A stretch of 64,000 nucleotides of DNA. Origin: Dermatemys mawii. Lineage: Eukaryota > Chordata > Testudines > Dermatemydidae. The translations under genes were made by a program, and so were the position numbers. Positions 1 through 11,509 of the stretch are shown here, in pieces. A model generated the notes under the pieces. The model made no database searches, was not told where the DNA came from, and worked only from the letters and a program-made list of their open reading frames with translations. Location: NCBI GenBank assembly GCA_007922305.1, contig ML677348.1, positions 21,492,124 to 21,556,123 of the forward strand, read 5' to 3'. The number at the start of each line of letters is the position of its first letter. Position 1 is the first letter of the stretch.

Positions 1-2790
1 AGCAATTTATGCTGTCAGGGTTAAATCATATCTGTGGAACTACTTAAACTTTTAAATTAGAATAGCTCTTATGCTAACACAGAGCACAGTAGTAATTTTA
101 TTATATAAAATGTACTTCAAAATTATAAACAAATGGAAATTACATTTAATATTGAAATTATGAAATGATGTGCATGAAGTTAAATTTTACATGTTTCAGG
201 GAGCTATGTTCAACATGGTTCCCTAGAGAAATTCGCGGGGAAGTCATTAGGTTGCGGTCGTTAATAGTATGTTTAATACAAATAAATATTACCTTTGTCC
301 TTAACCAAAATAATCAGTTGGAACTGAATTGCTTTAGGTTTATACTTTTGGAGAGTGAGGAAAATAGGCAAGAAATTAGTTAAGATGTTAAGCCCCTTTA
401 TTGGAGAGTTGCTGTTCTCATGAAACAAACCAGCTGTTAGAGAGCTCCAGCTTTCTTCTTGCTTCCTATACCACATCATACATAACTTAGCAGTACTGAA
501 AATGCTTTTCACCCACTTGGCAGATGGGGAACAATAAGATGTTTGCCTGATGGAGGCATCAGTGGACGTTCCTCCATGGGGAAAGAGAGCAAGGAGGAAG
601 CAAGAGCAGCCTGGACAAAATTGGCATAGGAGACATACATCTGTGTTCCATACTTTAATTTATTTTTTAACCCTTTCAGATGGCAGATAATTTTTATGTT
701 GAGACATAGTCAGCAATCTGAGATTGCTGCTGTGGGCTTGAAAGACTTGACCTGACCCCTGACCAGATAGCATTGTTTTTCAAGTCTTTTTTTTTTTTTG
801 TTTTTGCGTTTTTCTTGTTTCAGGTAGGTTGTTATACTGAAAAAGTATGATCTTGCTCCAGAAGGATGGTCTTTTAGTTAACCTCAAACTTAATTGCTAA
901 ACCATGAACAGATGATGCAACCCTCTAGGACTTTAAGATATGGGAGGCATATTATGTATCTTTATTTTATTTATAGATTTACATTTTAAGGTGAAATCTC
1001 CATCACCACCTTTTGTGGTGATGTTTCTCTTGTCCAAATTATTCCCTACAGTCTTCTGATGGAAAAAATGTGGCTGTGACTTCTAGTTGTCTCCTCAGGT
1101 GTCTGGATGAGTCTCCGGAGTCTTCTCCTGTTCTTTCTTGTCCAGTTAGTTTAAATTAGGATATAATCATACCAAACTTCTCCTAAAGCTTGATTTAACA
1201 TCAAGAAAATACATGGATTTTGTGCCACACTTAATAAAACTGATGTGTTCAAATATGTAAAGGTTTGCCATAAACAAAAGGAAGTATTTTTTTTCACACA
1301 ACGCAGTCAACCGGTGAAACTCCTTGCCCAGAGGATGTTGTGAAGGCCAGGACTATAACAGGTTCAAAAAAGAACTATATAAATTCATGGAGGATAGCGC
1401 CATCAATGGCTATTTGCCAGGATGGGCAGGGATGGTGTCCCTAGCCTCTTGTTTGCCAGAAGCTGGGAATGGGCGACAGGGGATGGACCACTTCACGATG
1501 ACCTGGTCTGTTCATTCCCTCTGAGGCACCTGGCATTGGCCACTGTCAGAAGACAGGATACTGGACTATATGGACCTTTGGTCTGACCCAGTACGCCCAT
1601 CTGAAAACCTCTAAAAATAAACAGCATTTACACATGCTATTTAAAGTTATGAATCTTTAAATACAATAGCAAGCTTTATATAGGTGATGGTTTCCTTTAA
1701 GTGATACTAGACACAAAGGAGTATTTGTTTTAAACTTTCAAGAAGCCATTAAATAGTTTTGCAGACAATTGGGCAGCGATTAATTGGTCTCTGTCTCTGT
1801 CCTGTACTCTTGTTGCTTGGCAGTGGTTATCTGAATGACCTGACACTACTGTCTGCCTTTTTAGTGGGTCTTTAACTTCAGTGGGGGAAGAAAGCTATAC
1901 TGGTACCTCCTTAGTTAATAGACATGTCAATCTTCGTAATTTGCACATGCGTAGGACCTTTCATTTAAAGATTGTTGAGGGCAGTTAAGGAATGTATAGA
2001 AAATATTTTCACCTGCTGTGGAAATATGGTCATGTCTGTTTGAGGAAAGCTGTTTTAACATTTCATACAGTGCTAGAAAGTACTTGTAAGTGAAGAATAC
2101 AGTATCTGAATGGAATTGCAAGGGGAAATTAGGCAGAAACCATTGCTTGATTTGAAGTGGTTGATGATTACAAGTGGTCAGGTCATTGGTTTTCCTCTTT
2201 TATAAGTTAGAATGTACCCTCCACCAACACACTATTTCCTAAAACCATGCTGGAGAATTGGTTCAGTACTGACTCGGGGGATAATGCCAAACTTCTTGCC
2301 ACAGTTGGGTATATCCTGGAGGGTCCCAGTCAAATGTCAATCCATATCTTGCTTAAATTTACATATGATGGGATTACAGAACAAGTTTATTTGCCAACTA
2401 CGGCTTTACTGGATTTCAGAATGCAATATTTTGAAAATTTGCCACTTGTTTTCCCTCCTTTTGTTTTACATACAAAATGCAGAAATGCCTACAGTTTGAT
2501 TTTAAAGAAGCAGTTTTTAGCCAATGAAAAATGTTTCCAGGGCCGGGGGGAGGGATTTGAGAAGATGGAGGAAGAGGATAATTAAGAGAGAAGTCTTGTC
2601 CTTGAATAAGGGCGCATACAGAGAGATGATTTTTATGAAGAAATCTTCATTCTGTGGTGGTGTTGCCTTCAGAGGTCTTGTTTTGACATTAGTCTGTAAA
2701 AATGTTTATCATATTTTTGTCTGTTTTGATACAGATAAACATGTACAGCATTCACTTGCTACAATCATGTCTCTTTAATATTTTATTCAG
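1..2790 (+). other. ZC3H13: Intron of ZC3H13 (3' part)
   Basis: No exon recognised before the acceptor at 2781-2790. Apart from the CR1 copy at 1262-1604 this is AT-rich unique-looking sequence. An open frame of 112 codons at 2247-2585 has no recognisable features and is treated as chance. Confidence 0.7.
1262..1604 (+). mobile_element. CR1 LINE, 3' end
   Basis: Decayed remnant of the CR1 ORF2 C-terminus (compare 54840-54960 in this window) followed by the CR1 3' UTR ending in GACCTTTGGTCTGACCCAGT. Inserted in the ZC3H13 intron in gene orientation. It is clearly diverged from the younger copy at 29004. Confidence 0.85.
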
Positions 2791-3300
2791 ATCGTCAAGA
2801 TTCAAGAAGCCACAGTTCCAGAAGAAGTTCTCCTGAATCAGATCGTCAGGTCCACTCCAGATCCGGGTCCTTTGATAGCAGGGAGAGGCTTCAAGAACGA
2901 GATAGACATGATCACGATCGTGAACGAGACAGAGAAAGGAGGGATGGAAGGCAGAGAGAATGGGACCGGGATGTAGATAAAGACTGGCCACGGAATCGTG
3001 ACAGAATCAGAGACCGAGACCGAGAGAGGGAAAAAAGAAGAGACTTGGACAGGGAAAGAGAGAGACAACTTCCTGATACTACTGAAAGAGACAGAGACAG
3101 GGACAGAACTCTTGACATTTCTTCTCAAACAGAGACAACAAAGCGCAATGAAACAAAACTGGACAGGGATCATGAAAAGGAATCTGATGGGGTTTGCTGG
3201 GATACTACAGCTTTGGAGAAGGAAAGGACAGAAAAGGACTTGGGAACTTCACAAGGATTTGAAGATGGAAATGAAGCTGAGAAAGTGGAGAGCTTAGAAG
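2791..3300 (+). CDS. ZC3H13: ZC3H13 exon: RD/RE-rich segment
   Basis: Preceded by a polypyrimidine tract and the acceptor ttttattcag, followed by the donor gtgaga. It is 510 bp, phase 1 at both ends, so it can be skipped without shifting the frame. It encodes a Ser/Arg-rich start (SRSHSSRRSSPESDR), then a long run of Arg-Asp/Arg-Glu dipeptides (RDRIRDRDREREK and similar), then a less charged acidic tail ending EKVESLEG. Such arginine-acidic repeats are typical of ZC3H13 and of RNA-processing proteins in nuclear speckles. The opposite strand gives long Ser/Val-rich open frames that are only shadows of this biased composition. Confidence 0.93.
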
Positions 3301-6300
3301 GTGAGATGTTCTGGAACAGAAACTAGTGTGTCAATTATTTTACTCCTCCTCCTTTTAGCATAACATGGAACTGCAGTATATCAGAATAATTTTCTACTGA
3401 AAGGTCACTCTCCGATATTCAGATTGGCTCCAGCTTTTCCACTGTGGAAGCAGGTACTCTGAGATGCAGTCCCTATGAGTAGCTTGTTTAGTGTGTACTT
3501 CATAAATTGTGTACTTCCAAAGCAGTCTTGAGACAAGGTATAAGTTGCTTAGGCACCAAATTTCTGAATAGTCAGATGATGATTTAAAGAACAAAAATTT
3601 CCTTCTCTTCATCACCCCCTTTACCCTTAGCCTTTTTCTCAATGTGGGAGTAACAGCTAAGGAGGATATTGGTAAGAAGAATTAAAATGGAAAATTGTAG
3701 AAAAATATAAAGCATTTTAGGAGAAGAAAAATTGATCATGGTCTTATATTTTCCTACATTTTAAAAAATGTTGCATCATTAAAAGGTAGTACTTGTGATG
3801 TCTCAATCATATTATTTTTTTCCACAGAGCCAGTTGCCAGAGAACTGATGATGGTATAATTTTAAGAAGTGTATAGTTCTTAGAATATAGATAGATAGGT
3901 CTTGTCCAGGAATAACTTCAGAAAAGTAATTTTATTCAACACAAATAAAATTTGCTAGTTTTCCTGGCTCTGAAAAAATATGTGCTTGGTTTAAGAAACA
4001 AAGGTAACATAGATATGGGCAAACACTTCAATTGAAAACTACATTTAAAACCCACTGAAGAAGAGCTGAACTAACTAGTTTGAGTCTTGCGCTTATCTAA
4101 GAGATTGAAATGTCTGGTCCATTCTGAAGCAGGGAAAAATTCCATAACCTATTTGGCAAATCTAAAAGAGCAAGCACAAATTTGTGACTGAATAAGAAAC
4201 TATATTCTCAACTGTGTCTCACTGATATTCAATAAATTCTTCCTGCTATGTTTATATTGTCCATACCTTCTCCCAAAGGATCACATATTTTCCTTCCCTA
4301 ATTATTTTTTTGTCACTGTTTTTTCTGGTTGTATTGTCTTCTTTTTAACAGTCTGAAATCTGTTTATATTTACCTTTTTAATTACAGCATAGTTTTGTCT
4401 TAGTTTATATCTTTGTCTTGACTCACAAAATAAAAAGTAATTCCTTCCCGTGATTCAAAGCAAAATATTTCTTAAAATGGGAACTAAAACAAAGGGTGGT
4501 GCACATTCTTTCTCTTATTCTTTCTTCTGATTACTACCTAAGAACTTTGGTTGTTAAGTTTGAATAATGGCTCATGCACGTTTTGTGTGCCGCATATGTT
4601 GTTTCATAAGGAGGTCATTCAACTTCTGAAATTCAGAAAATATCTGCTTTACTCAAGCATGCAGCTGAGAAAAAATGTGAACTGCTGTGTTCAGTAGTAC
4701 AGTATTTATAGGGTGTACTAGAAAATAGAGGATGTATCATGAAAATCTGGAGTTTGTTACGTAAGTGACACTGAGAATTATGATGAGATCCAGAGTGAAA
4801 TTTACTGTAGATTCTAAAAATTTCCCTTTAGAGAGAAAAGAGAGCGTGTCTTAATACAACTTTCAACTCTGATGTTGGTGCAGCATCAGCTGTCTTGTTC
4901 TGTTTAGGCTACAGTCGTGTATAGGCCTCACATAAAATGTGTAAGGATTTAATTACTTAATTATGATTTTGTGTTGAATGTTTAATGTGTTTGCTTCAAG
5001 TGGAGACTTTAATGATGCCAGAGATGCTGTACTCCCTGCAAAGCAGTGACAGGTGTTCTGAGTAGTTAATTTACACTCTATCATCTTTCCCTTAGTTTTC
5101 TGCATTGATTTCTAATTTTTTTTAATGCATCAAGAGCAAGCAAACTATTCCCTTGGATGTAGCTTCCACACAAGGAGAGTTTCACTTCTGGGTGAGGACA
5201 GGTGGCAGTACTTCTGCTATACCCTGCAAGGAGAGGATATATGTACATTACATCTGATCTTTCTTGATCAGAGTCCTGATGGCAGAGGCCGCTCACTCAA
5301 TGGATTGAATCAGTACATCTCGTGGGTGCCCAGATCCAGAAAGTGTACTCCTGCTTGTAGGTGCTGTCTTTGGGGTGACTTGTGGAGTAGATGGCCACCA
5401 GTTGGCTGTATACATCCTTCTCTAGATTGTGGGTACCCATCTGAAGTGTGGGTTGCATGTGGGCTGTGCTGGTGCATCACTGTTCTTGGGTGGGCTTTCA
5501 ATCCCAGAGGAGGGGCACAGTCCCAGCCATTTCTCCATGGGACTGTGCCCCGGGATTGAAAGATGTTGTTGTAATTATGACATCAGTGTGATGTTTCTAA
5601 TTCAAAGGATCAAATTTAGGGGTGATGTGTAAGGTAGTATAGGTTGCAAATTATCAAACAAGTGAAACAGAGACTAAGGGAGCCTGGTGTAAACTTCTTC
5701 AAGCTCCTTGTTATAACTTCCCAGAAAGGGGCTTGAAAGTGTAAGATACACATACCTACCTTCATGTAACTTACACCACTTTCTATATTCCTTTTAAATT
5801 TGACCCTGAGTATGCAGGCTTCTTAACATTGCACAAGTAGAAATTGACTTGAGCCGAGTTAAATTCGAGGGTTTATTGTCTGTGAGGTGGGAAAAATTAT
5901 TTGACTACCCACAGAACTGAATAGCTATCAGTGTTGAATGTGCTTCTACAAGAAAGCTATCTGCTTTATTTGCTCAAGCCTATACATGCTGTAGCTTAGT
6001 TTTTTAAGCTTACAGTGCTTGTCTGTTTCTATAGGAGGAGAAGATGAAGCCAAGATAGATGATGTGCAATCACTGGGGTCTGCTGCTGGAGAATATGAGC
6101 CAATCAGTGATGATGAACTAGATGAAATTCTGGCAGATGATGCTGAAAAGAGGGAGGATCAACAGGACGATGAGAAGATGCCAGGTAAAGCATATAGTAA
6201 ATTCCTTTTTACTAGCAGTTGAATGTAAAATTTGGACCACCTGATGTAATAAGTATCTTCGTATTCCATTCATTATTATAACTAGGAAACTGGTGTGTTT

Positions 6301-9300
6301 GAAAGGGACAGGAAATTTTAGAGATACTGTAATGGTTCCAAGATTCATATTTTTCAATATATCTTAATGAACTGAAAGCCTATCAACTTACTCAAAGTAG
6401 GAAAGGCATTTTATGCTAAGTCCTGTGGGATATGTTCATGCCGGCTACAACTTACCTGCTATGTTATACAAAAACACAGCTCCAGTTCTGTCCAGTAAAT
6501 CATGTCTCCTTAAAGAGCAGATGTATTTTATTGTCTGCACCAATGCTGCAATAGAGGATAGCAGCCAAAGGTCTCATCCGTACACCAATCAAATAAATAT
6601 TTTAAATCAGGTCCATTGCAGTGTGGTGTTAGTATTACTATGATTTCTGTGCCTACTGAAGTGACTATTTCCAGACCCCGCAGATTCAGCAGAGCCCAAT
6701 GAACCCCTCTTCATCAGGAAGTTTTAAGAATATTAAAAACAGAAATTGGGTTTCCTTTGAAATACAAGCAGATTTTAGAGGAATCCCTTTATCCAATTTA
6801 CCACCATCATCATGAGTTTCACACCACAATCTAAATTCTGAAATATGAAAGAATTGATGTTTTGAGATGGTGTCGGAATAATATTCAGCTGATTTACTGA
6901 ATCTTCGAGACACCAGATGAAGCTAGCCATCCATAATAAGGGATGATGATGTGATAGCTCGTTCTTCATTGTATCTTTTGCAGATCCTGTTGATGTCATA
7001 GATGTGGATTGGTCCAGTCTTATGCCAAAGCAGCCAAAAGAGCCGCGGGAGCCTGGGGCAGCACTCTTAAAATTCACACCATGTGCTGTTATGTTGAGAG
7101 TTGGCATTTCCAAACGACTGGCAGGCCCTGAACTCTTCACCAAAATTAAAGAAACCTGCCAGAGAGTTTTAGAAAAACCTAAAGGTAATTGTTTCCCTCA
7201 TGGATAAAATGCCATCTCAGGATTAGTAAAGTGACAAACCTTTGGCTGGGATGATTTAATTAGGGTTTGTCCTGCTTTGAGCAGGGGTTGGACTAGATGA
7301 CCTCCTGAGATCTCTTCCAACCCTAATCTTCAATGACTTTATAGAGGGTCTTCGAAAAGAATGAACTAGTAAGCATTTTAGTTTCAGGATGCACATTTCA
7401 AGATTTTATGTTGATACTTGCCGGTATAGGTCTATATTTGTATTATTGTAGTGACTCCATTGATTTAGGTTGATTTGTGTTTACTTATTCACCCATTCAT
7501 ATATGTGGATCTCTTGCTTCTGTTAGTGAATTGAAGTACAAAAAAAAGAGAGAGTCCCAATTTTGGGATTCTCATTTGTTTATCCATTTTCTAGCAAGTA
7601 ATGGAATTTAAATCTCTAGTCTTTATTTAGTTGTTTCCTCCCCATCTACTATTGACAACTGTTTCCTCTTAGGACCCAGGTGCTTAGCTGTGAAACAGGC
7701 TCTTTGAGCAACAGCATCTGGTACCTTGGCAGATTCCACAGGCTGGTTACAGGCAGGCTTTGAAGTTGCCTGTTGGTCTGTCATTTACTTGAGTTCCTGA
7801 TTAGCCATCTGGATTGTCTTGGCAACTTCATTGTTATTTTCTTTGACCCATTCTTGATTCTGAGTACTTTTTTACTTTTACCTTGTCTGAACAATGTCCT
7901 GCTCAGCTTGGTCAACAGATCACTCTGTAAGTGGATTAAAAGATGTGTCCCCATGCCCCTGTATGCATTCTGCCTAGATCTCTGCATTAGCCTTTGAACC
8001 ATTATCAGTTAGACTTGTCCCAGGTCTCTTGCTTTTTACAGTGCCATATGTGAGACTTCATGTAAAATGCTCATGCTCTGTGCCAAGCACCAAATAAAAC
8101 AGTGTTTGATATCTAGATGTCATTGAATTGTACTTAAGGCCATGCTTTTTTTCTGTAGTGTATCACATTACTCTTTGTAACTTAAGGTTTTCAATCACAC
8201 TGTTATGTTTTAATATATTACCCTTTTGTTTTTACATCAATCAGAGGTGAGTCTGAATATTTACTCTCCTTTTCATTCTTGGATTGATGGCAGTGTTGTT
8301 TGGGTGACAGGTTGTGACCTGGAAAAGAGTAGAAGGAAGCTCAGGTCTAAATCCACACTTCTCTGTGATTTCCCCAACAAAAAGCAGTGGCAGTGGGGCT
8401 GGCCTCCTGTGCTACAGCTGCCCACTGACACTTCTGGCAGAGAGATTATACAGATCATAGAGGAAGTATTAATACTTTCATTCCAAATAGCATTAACAGG
8501 ATAGCTTTTTTGGGGAGGGAGAGACTCCTAGGAAGAATGTGCTGGTTAGAATATCTATTTCCTGACTTGTTCTCCATGGCTCCTGGGCATCCGGACTGGG
8601 TTACCTAGGGAGGTGGTGGAATCTCCTTCCGTAGCGGTTTTTAAGGGCAGGCTTGACAAAGCCCTGGCTGGGATGATTTAGTTGAGGATTGGTCCTGCTT
8701 TGAGTAGGGGGTTGGGCTAGATGACCTCCTGAGGTCCCTTCCAACCCTGATATTCTATGATCCTTTTGCCATCCTTTTTGCATCACTCTTTTGCAGAGGG
8801 AGAAGTGGCAACTGCACTAAGGAAAGAGGAAATATTCTACATCTCACATCTGTTTAGCTACATCTGGCCCATTTTGATGGTAGGGTACCCATTGGTCATA
8901 CACAAAAGGGAAACATAGGACTTTGATTAATGCCAACTTTGAACCCCCTTGCCTTCACAATGTTTACTGAACAAAATCATTGAGGAAGCCCATTCTTTCG
9001 TTCTAGAGCTGTGCCCAAGTTTTTAACCCTCAGTTATGACTGCCATCATAATCCTTTCCCTCCAATGCTAAAGGTGAAAAGCTCACTCATTCTCAGCTCT
9101 TTTATGTAATGCTTCTCCACCAATCAGTGGAAAGGGTGAAGTGTGGAACTGTTGTTTGTATTCTTCTCAGAGGCCGTTTCCTATTTCCTCTAACACTGTG
9201 TTCAACTTTGGGCAAGAATTTTAGAAGTACATGACAAGGGAGTCTGTAAATCATACGTGAGAATTTTTAACTTCAATAAATTCACTCTGTGGGACAAAAA

Positions 9301-10793
9301 TATTCACAGTTGGCAAAGTTATTCTTATCTGTGCTGATCATCTCTTTGTAGATGCAGAAAATCTGTTTGAACATGAACTTGGGGCCCTGAACATGGCTGC
9401 ATTACTGCGGAAAGAAGAGAGAGCAGGTCTTCTTAGTAACCTTGGTCCTTGCTGTAAAGCCTTGTGTTTTAGAAGGGATTCTGCAATTCGTAAGCAGCTA
9501 GTGAAAAATGAAAAGGCAAGTGCATGGATTACATAATGAATTCAAACTATAAGAACATAAATTGTCTTTACCTTCAAAATATTTCTACAATGATATAACC
9601 TTTTCTTTGGATATAGTTTACGTGTCCTTGCTGGTCTATTTTTCTGTTCTTATCCCCCTCCATGCGCAAATAATTACTCTTGGCAGAATTTGATTTTTTT
9701 TATATAATTTCAGTGGATAATATCAGTGTTTATATTTAAGTGTTTTTTCAGTTTGTACTGATTTAAATTTTCACAGTTGTGCAAAATTAAGGGAGTAGTC
9801 AAGTCAGATTGTATTTGGCAGCAGATGTTGACATGTACGAACTGTTAAAACAGGCTGTCAACATCACATGTCAAAACATACAAAATGAATATTCTTAAAT
9901 CAAAGTGAGTTCTCAAGCAGATTTTTTTCTTACTTTTCCTATCTGTACATTTTAATTATTGATGGAAATATTTTTTGTCTATATGTGTGCGGTGAAATCA
10001 ATGTTTACTGAACAAAATCTAATGGACTTCCATTGGTATTAAGTGGTCATAGGATTTTTATTTTAATTTAGCCAAAGAGATTAATTTGAGATGTGTGACT
10101 AGGGGTGAATACTCCCTCATATGCTAGTTTTGAATTAAAGTCCGGGAACACTCTTTTATAAGAGTAAAATATATAAAATAAAATAATTTAAAGATGTGGT
10201 TTCAGGGATGATTTTTGAATAATCCCTTGATGTCTTTGGATTCTATGGGCTTTTGTACAAATAATGGTTTTAAAGTATAGCTTTCTAGTTTAGGAATATT
10301 ACTAAATATTCCTGTAAAATGTTTTCTCTAAGGATTTGTCAGTTGTCACATGCTGCATATAATGTGCATATAATGTGCATATATAATGTATATATAATGT
10401 GCATATAATATGCACATAATATATATATAATGTATATATAATGTGCATATAATATGCACTTTGCATATTAATAGAGAAGGCAAGATTACTGTTAGAATTT
10501 ATGCTAAGAGGAACCATTTCCAAGGACATACGGTTATTATTTAATTATTGAGGATATTTCAGTCTAACATCTCAGCCCACTTGTCAAAAAGCAACTAATT
10601 TTTCTTTCTTCGATCCAAACAGGGCACAACAAAACAAACTTACACGAATTCCCCAGTAGTAGACAGTGACTTGTTGAGGTTGAGTCTACGGTTATTTAAA
10701 CGCAAGACTGCATGCCAAGGTCCTGGACAGGAAAAGGCAGAAGATAGTAAACTTCCACAACCAAATATCCAGCAGGAAGTATGTGCGTCTTAA
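2791..10793 (+). CDS. ZC3H13: ZC3H13, C-terminal part (five exons, joined)
   Basis: Coding segments 2791-3300, 6035-6184, 6984-7184, 9352-9515 and 10623-10793 join into one frame of 398 residues plus TAA. I recognise the product as the C-terminal quarter of ZC3H13 (human protein about 1,670 residues), a nuclear CCCH zinc-finger protein that links WTAP, VIRMA and HAKAI in the m6A writer-associated complex and helps retain it in the nucleus. Visible in order: an Arg/Asp/Glu-rich low-complexity stretch (about residues 1-100 of this part), an acidic segment containing EPISDDELDEIL, the motif DVIDVDWSSLMPK, and a conserved C-terminal domain with ELGALNMAALLRKEER and LLRLSLRLFKRK. The C-terminal half of the protein is the part reported to bind the WTAP complex. 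The zinc fingers and N-terminal exons lie upstream of the window. Recognition is from memory of the family; no alignment was run. Confidence 0.95.
3301..6034 (+). other. ZC3H13: ZC3H13 intron
   Basis: Mostly AT-rich unique sequence. The segment about 5120-5570 is more GC-rich and ends in a strong hairpin (5495-5562). No LINE or SINE was recognised. Confidence 0.7.
5495..5562. repeat. Strong intronic hairpin
   Basis: Inverted repeat. CTTTCAATCCC at 5495-5505 pairs with 5552-5562, and GGGGCACAGTCCCA at 5512-5525 pairs perfectly with 5538-5551, leaving a 12-nt loop and a 6-nt one-sided bulge. All 25 possible pairs are Watson-Crick. Its size resembles a microRNA precursor, but it could be the fold-back end of an unrecognised MITE. 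Confidence 0.8.
6035..6184 (+). CDS. ZC3H13: ZC3H13 exon: acidic segment
   Basis: 150 bp between acceptor tttctatag and donor gtaaag, phase 1 at both ends. It encodes GEDEAKIDDVQSLGS, then the strongly acidic EPISDDELDEIL and ADDAEKREDQQDDEKMP. The acidic patch is characteristic of the ZC3H13 C-terminal region. Length divisible by three and matching phases mean skipping would delete 50 residues in frame. Confidence 0.95.
6185..6983 (+). other. ZC3H13: ZC3H13 intron
   Basis: No repeat or RNA gene recognised in these 799 bases; ends with a polypyrimidine tract and cag. Confidence 0.7.
6984..7184 (+). CDS. ZC3H13: ZC3H13 exon: conserved C-terminal domain, first part
   Basis: 201 bp between acceptor cttttgcag and donor gtaatt, phase 1 at both ends. 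It encodes DPVDVIDVDWSSLMPKQPK, then an Ala/Leu/Phe-rich stretch (GAALLKFTPCAVMLRVGIS) and ELFTKIKETCQRVLEKPK. This is a folded, conserved part of the protein, unlike the low-complexity exon upstream. Confidence 0.95.
7239..7341 (+). mobile_element. CR1 LINE 3' end (GACCTCCTGAG subfamily)
   Basis: Contains the CR1 3' motif GGACTAGATGACCTCCTGAG and CTTCCAACCCTAATCTTCAATGA, close to the second copy at 8594-8763. Short 5'-truncated insertion. Confidence 0.85.
8594..8763 (+). mobile_element. CR1 LINE 3' end (GACCTCCTGAG subfamily)
   Basis: Runs from the GGGAGGTGGTGGAATCTCCT motif (C-terminal ORF2 region) to ATATTCTATGAT at the 3' end. Longer than the copy at 7239. Confidence 0.9.
9352..9515 (+). 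CDS. ZC3H13: ZC3H13 exon: conserved C-terminal domain, second part
   Basis: 164 bp after acceptor ctctttgtag. It starts in phase 1 and ends in phase 0 after AAG. The donor is GCAAGT, so the following intron is GC-AG. It encodes AENLFEHELGALNMAALLRK, LLSNLGPCCKALCFRRDS and RKQLVKNEK. If the intron were not removed, translation would add ASAWIT and stop at the TAA at 9534-9536. Confidence 0.94.
9516..10622 (+). other. ZC3H13: GC-AG intron of ZC3H13
   Basis: The donor is AAG|GCAAGT and the acceptor is AAACAG. GC donors are rare and usually match the rest of the consensus, as here. The intron contains an AT-rich tandem array (about 10354-10466) and no other recognised element. Confidence 0.88.
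10354..10466. repeat. AT-rich tandem repeat
   Basis: Irregular array of ATATAATGTGC-like units, alternating TGCATATAATG and TATATATAATG. It probably varies in length between individuals. Confidence 0.85.
10623..10793 (+). CDS. ZC3H13: ZC3H13 terminal coding exon
   Basis: Begins after a T-rich tract and the acceptor gatccaaacag, in phase 0. It gives 56 residues and the TAA stop at 10791-10793. The peptide contains LLRLSLRLFKRK and ends QQEVCAS, matching the known C-terminus of vertebrate ZC3H13 as I remember it. The reading frame is open across the whole exon. Confidence 0.95.
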   Translation, partial: GTTKQTYTNSPVVDSDLLRLSLRLFKRKTACQGPGQEKAEDSKLPQPNIQQEVCAS

Positions 10794-11125
10794 GCTCATG
10801 TCCACTTTGGAACTCCTAGTTTATTTCCCATCAGTAATGTTGATATTTATACCTTTTGAACTTTTTGATTTGGTTGGAAAACAACTGTAAGACATGGAAG
10901 AAAAGACTGTTTTTACAGGTAATTCTATTATGTGTTTGGAGGGAATAATTAATAGTAAAAATACAAAGATCTTTGTTTTCAGTTCATTTCAACTTTTATA
11001 ACATTGACTCTTACACTGTAACATATACCTGTTTTATGCATCAAGTGTAATAATTTCAAGATGTCCATTTTTAAAAGTCTATTACATCACCTGATATTAA
11101 AGGAGGAAGAAAACTTTGTGTGTAT
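10794..11125 (+). other. ZC3H13: ZC3H13 3' UTR (end uncertain)
   Basis: AT-rich sequence directly after the stop codon. No AATAAA is seen before 12.3 kb. A variant signal ATTAAA lies at 11096-11101, so the end given here is a guess. A hAT MITE begins at 11510 and would be inside the transcript if polyadenylation occurs further downstream. Confidence 0.5.
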
Positions 11126-11509
11126 TTTTTTTCTCCATTCTGAAATAATTTTTCGTAGGACCAGTAATGTATATATTACAGATACTTGAAAACAATGTGA
11201 CCATCAACATGAAATCAAATTCAGCTTTTTTTAGGTAGCTCTGCATAAAGGCAACCCATTTTTACCATAATGCTTTCCTAGTATGCAGGCATCCAGCTCT
11301 GTTATGCACAGCAAAATGCTAATAGTGTAGCTGTTAGAGAATCATGTTATTTTTTTAAAGAAAATATGCAACTTTGTTGAGTGCACACATGTTTATACCT
11401 GTATAGGGTATGCCTTTGTGTATGTTTTACCATTTTGGTTTAATGCATATTTAAACTAAAACATGGCCTGTACAAAAATTATGTTCTTTCTATCTCTTTC
11501 ACATTAACA

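Larger units (their letters stand above)
7185..9351 (+). other. ZC3H13: ZC3H13 intron
   Basis: Holds two short CR1 3' ends (7239-7341 and 8594-8763); otherwise no recognised element. Confidence 0.7.

Noticed and set aside
2247..2585. 112-codon open frame just upstream of the first ZC3H13 exon
   Set aside because: No recognisable motif, no splice context tying it to ZC3H13, and it overlaps another chance frame.
2838..3173. Ser/Val-rich open frames on the minus strand opposite the RD/RE exon
   Set aside because: Shadow of the arginine/acidic codon bias of the ZC3H13 exon.
5125..5559. 144-codon open frame in the ZC3H13 intron
   Set aside because: Cys/Trp-rich low-quality peptide ending in the hairpin; no family resemblance.
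10354..10466. CRISPR-like or origin-like repeat array
   Set aside because: Irregular AT microsatellite without unique spacers, in vertebrate intron DNA.
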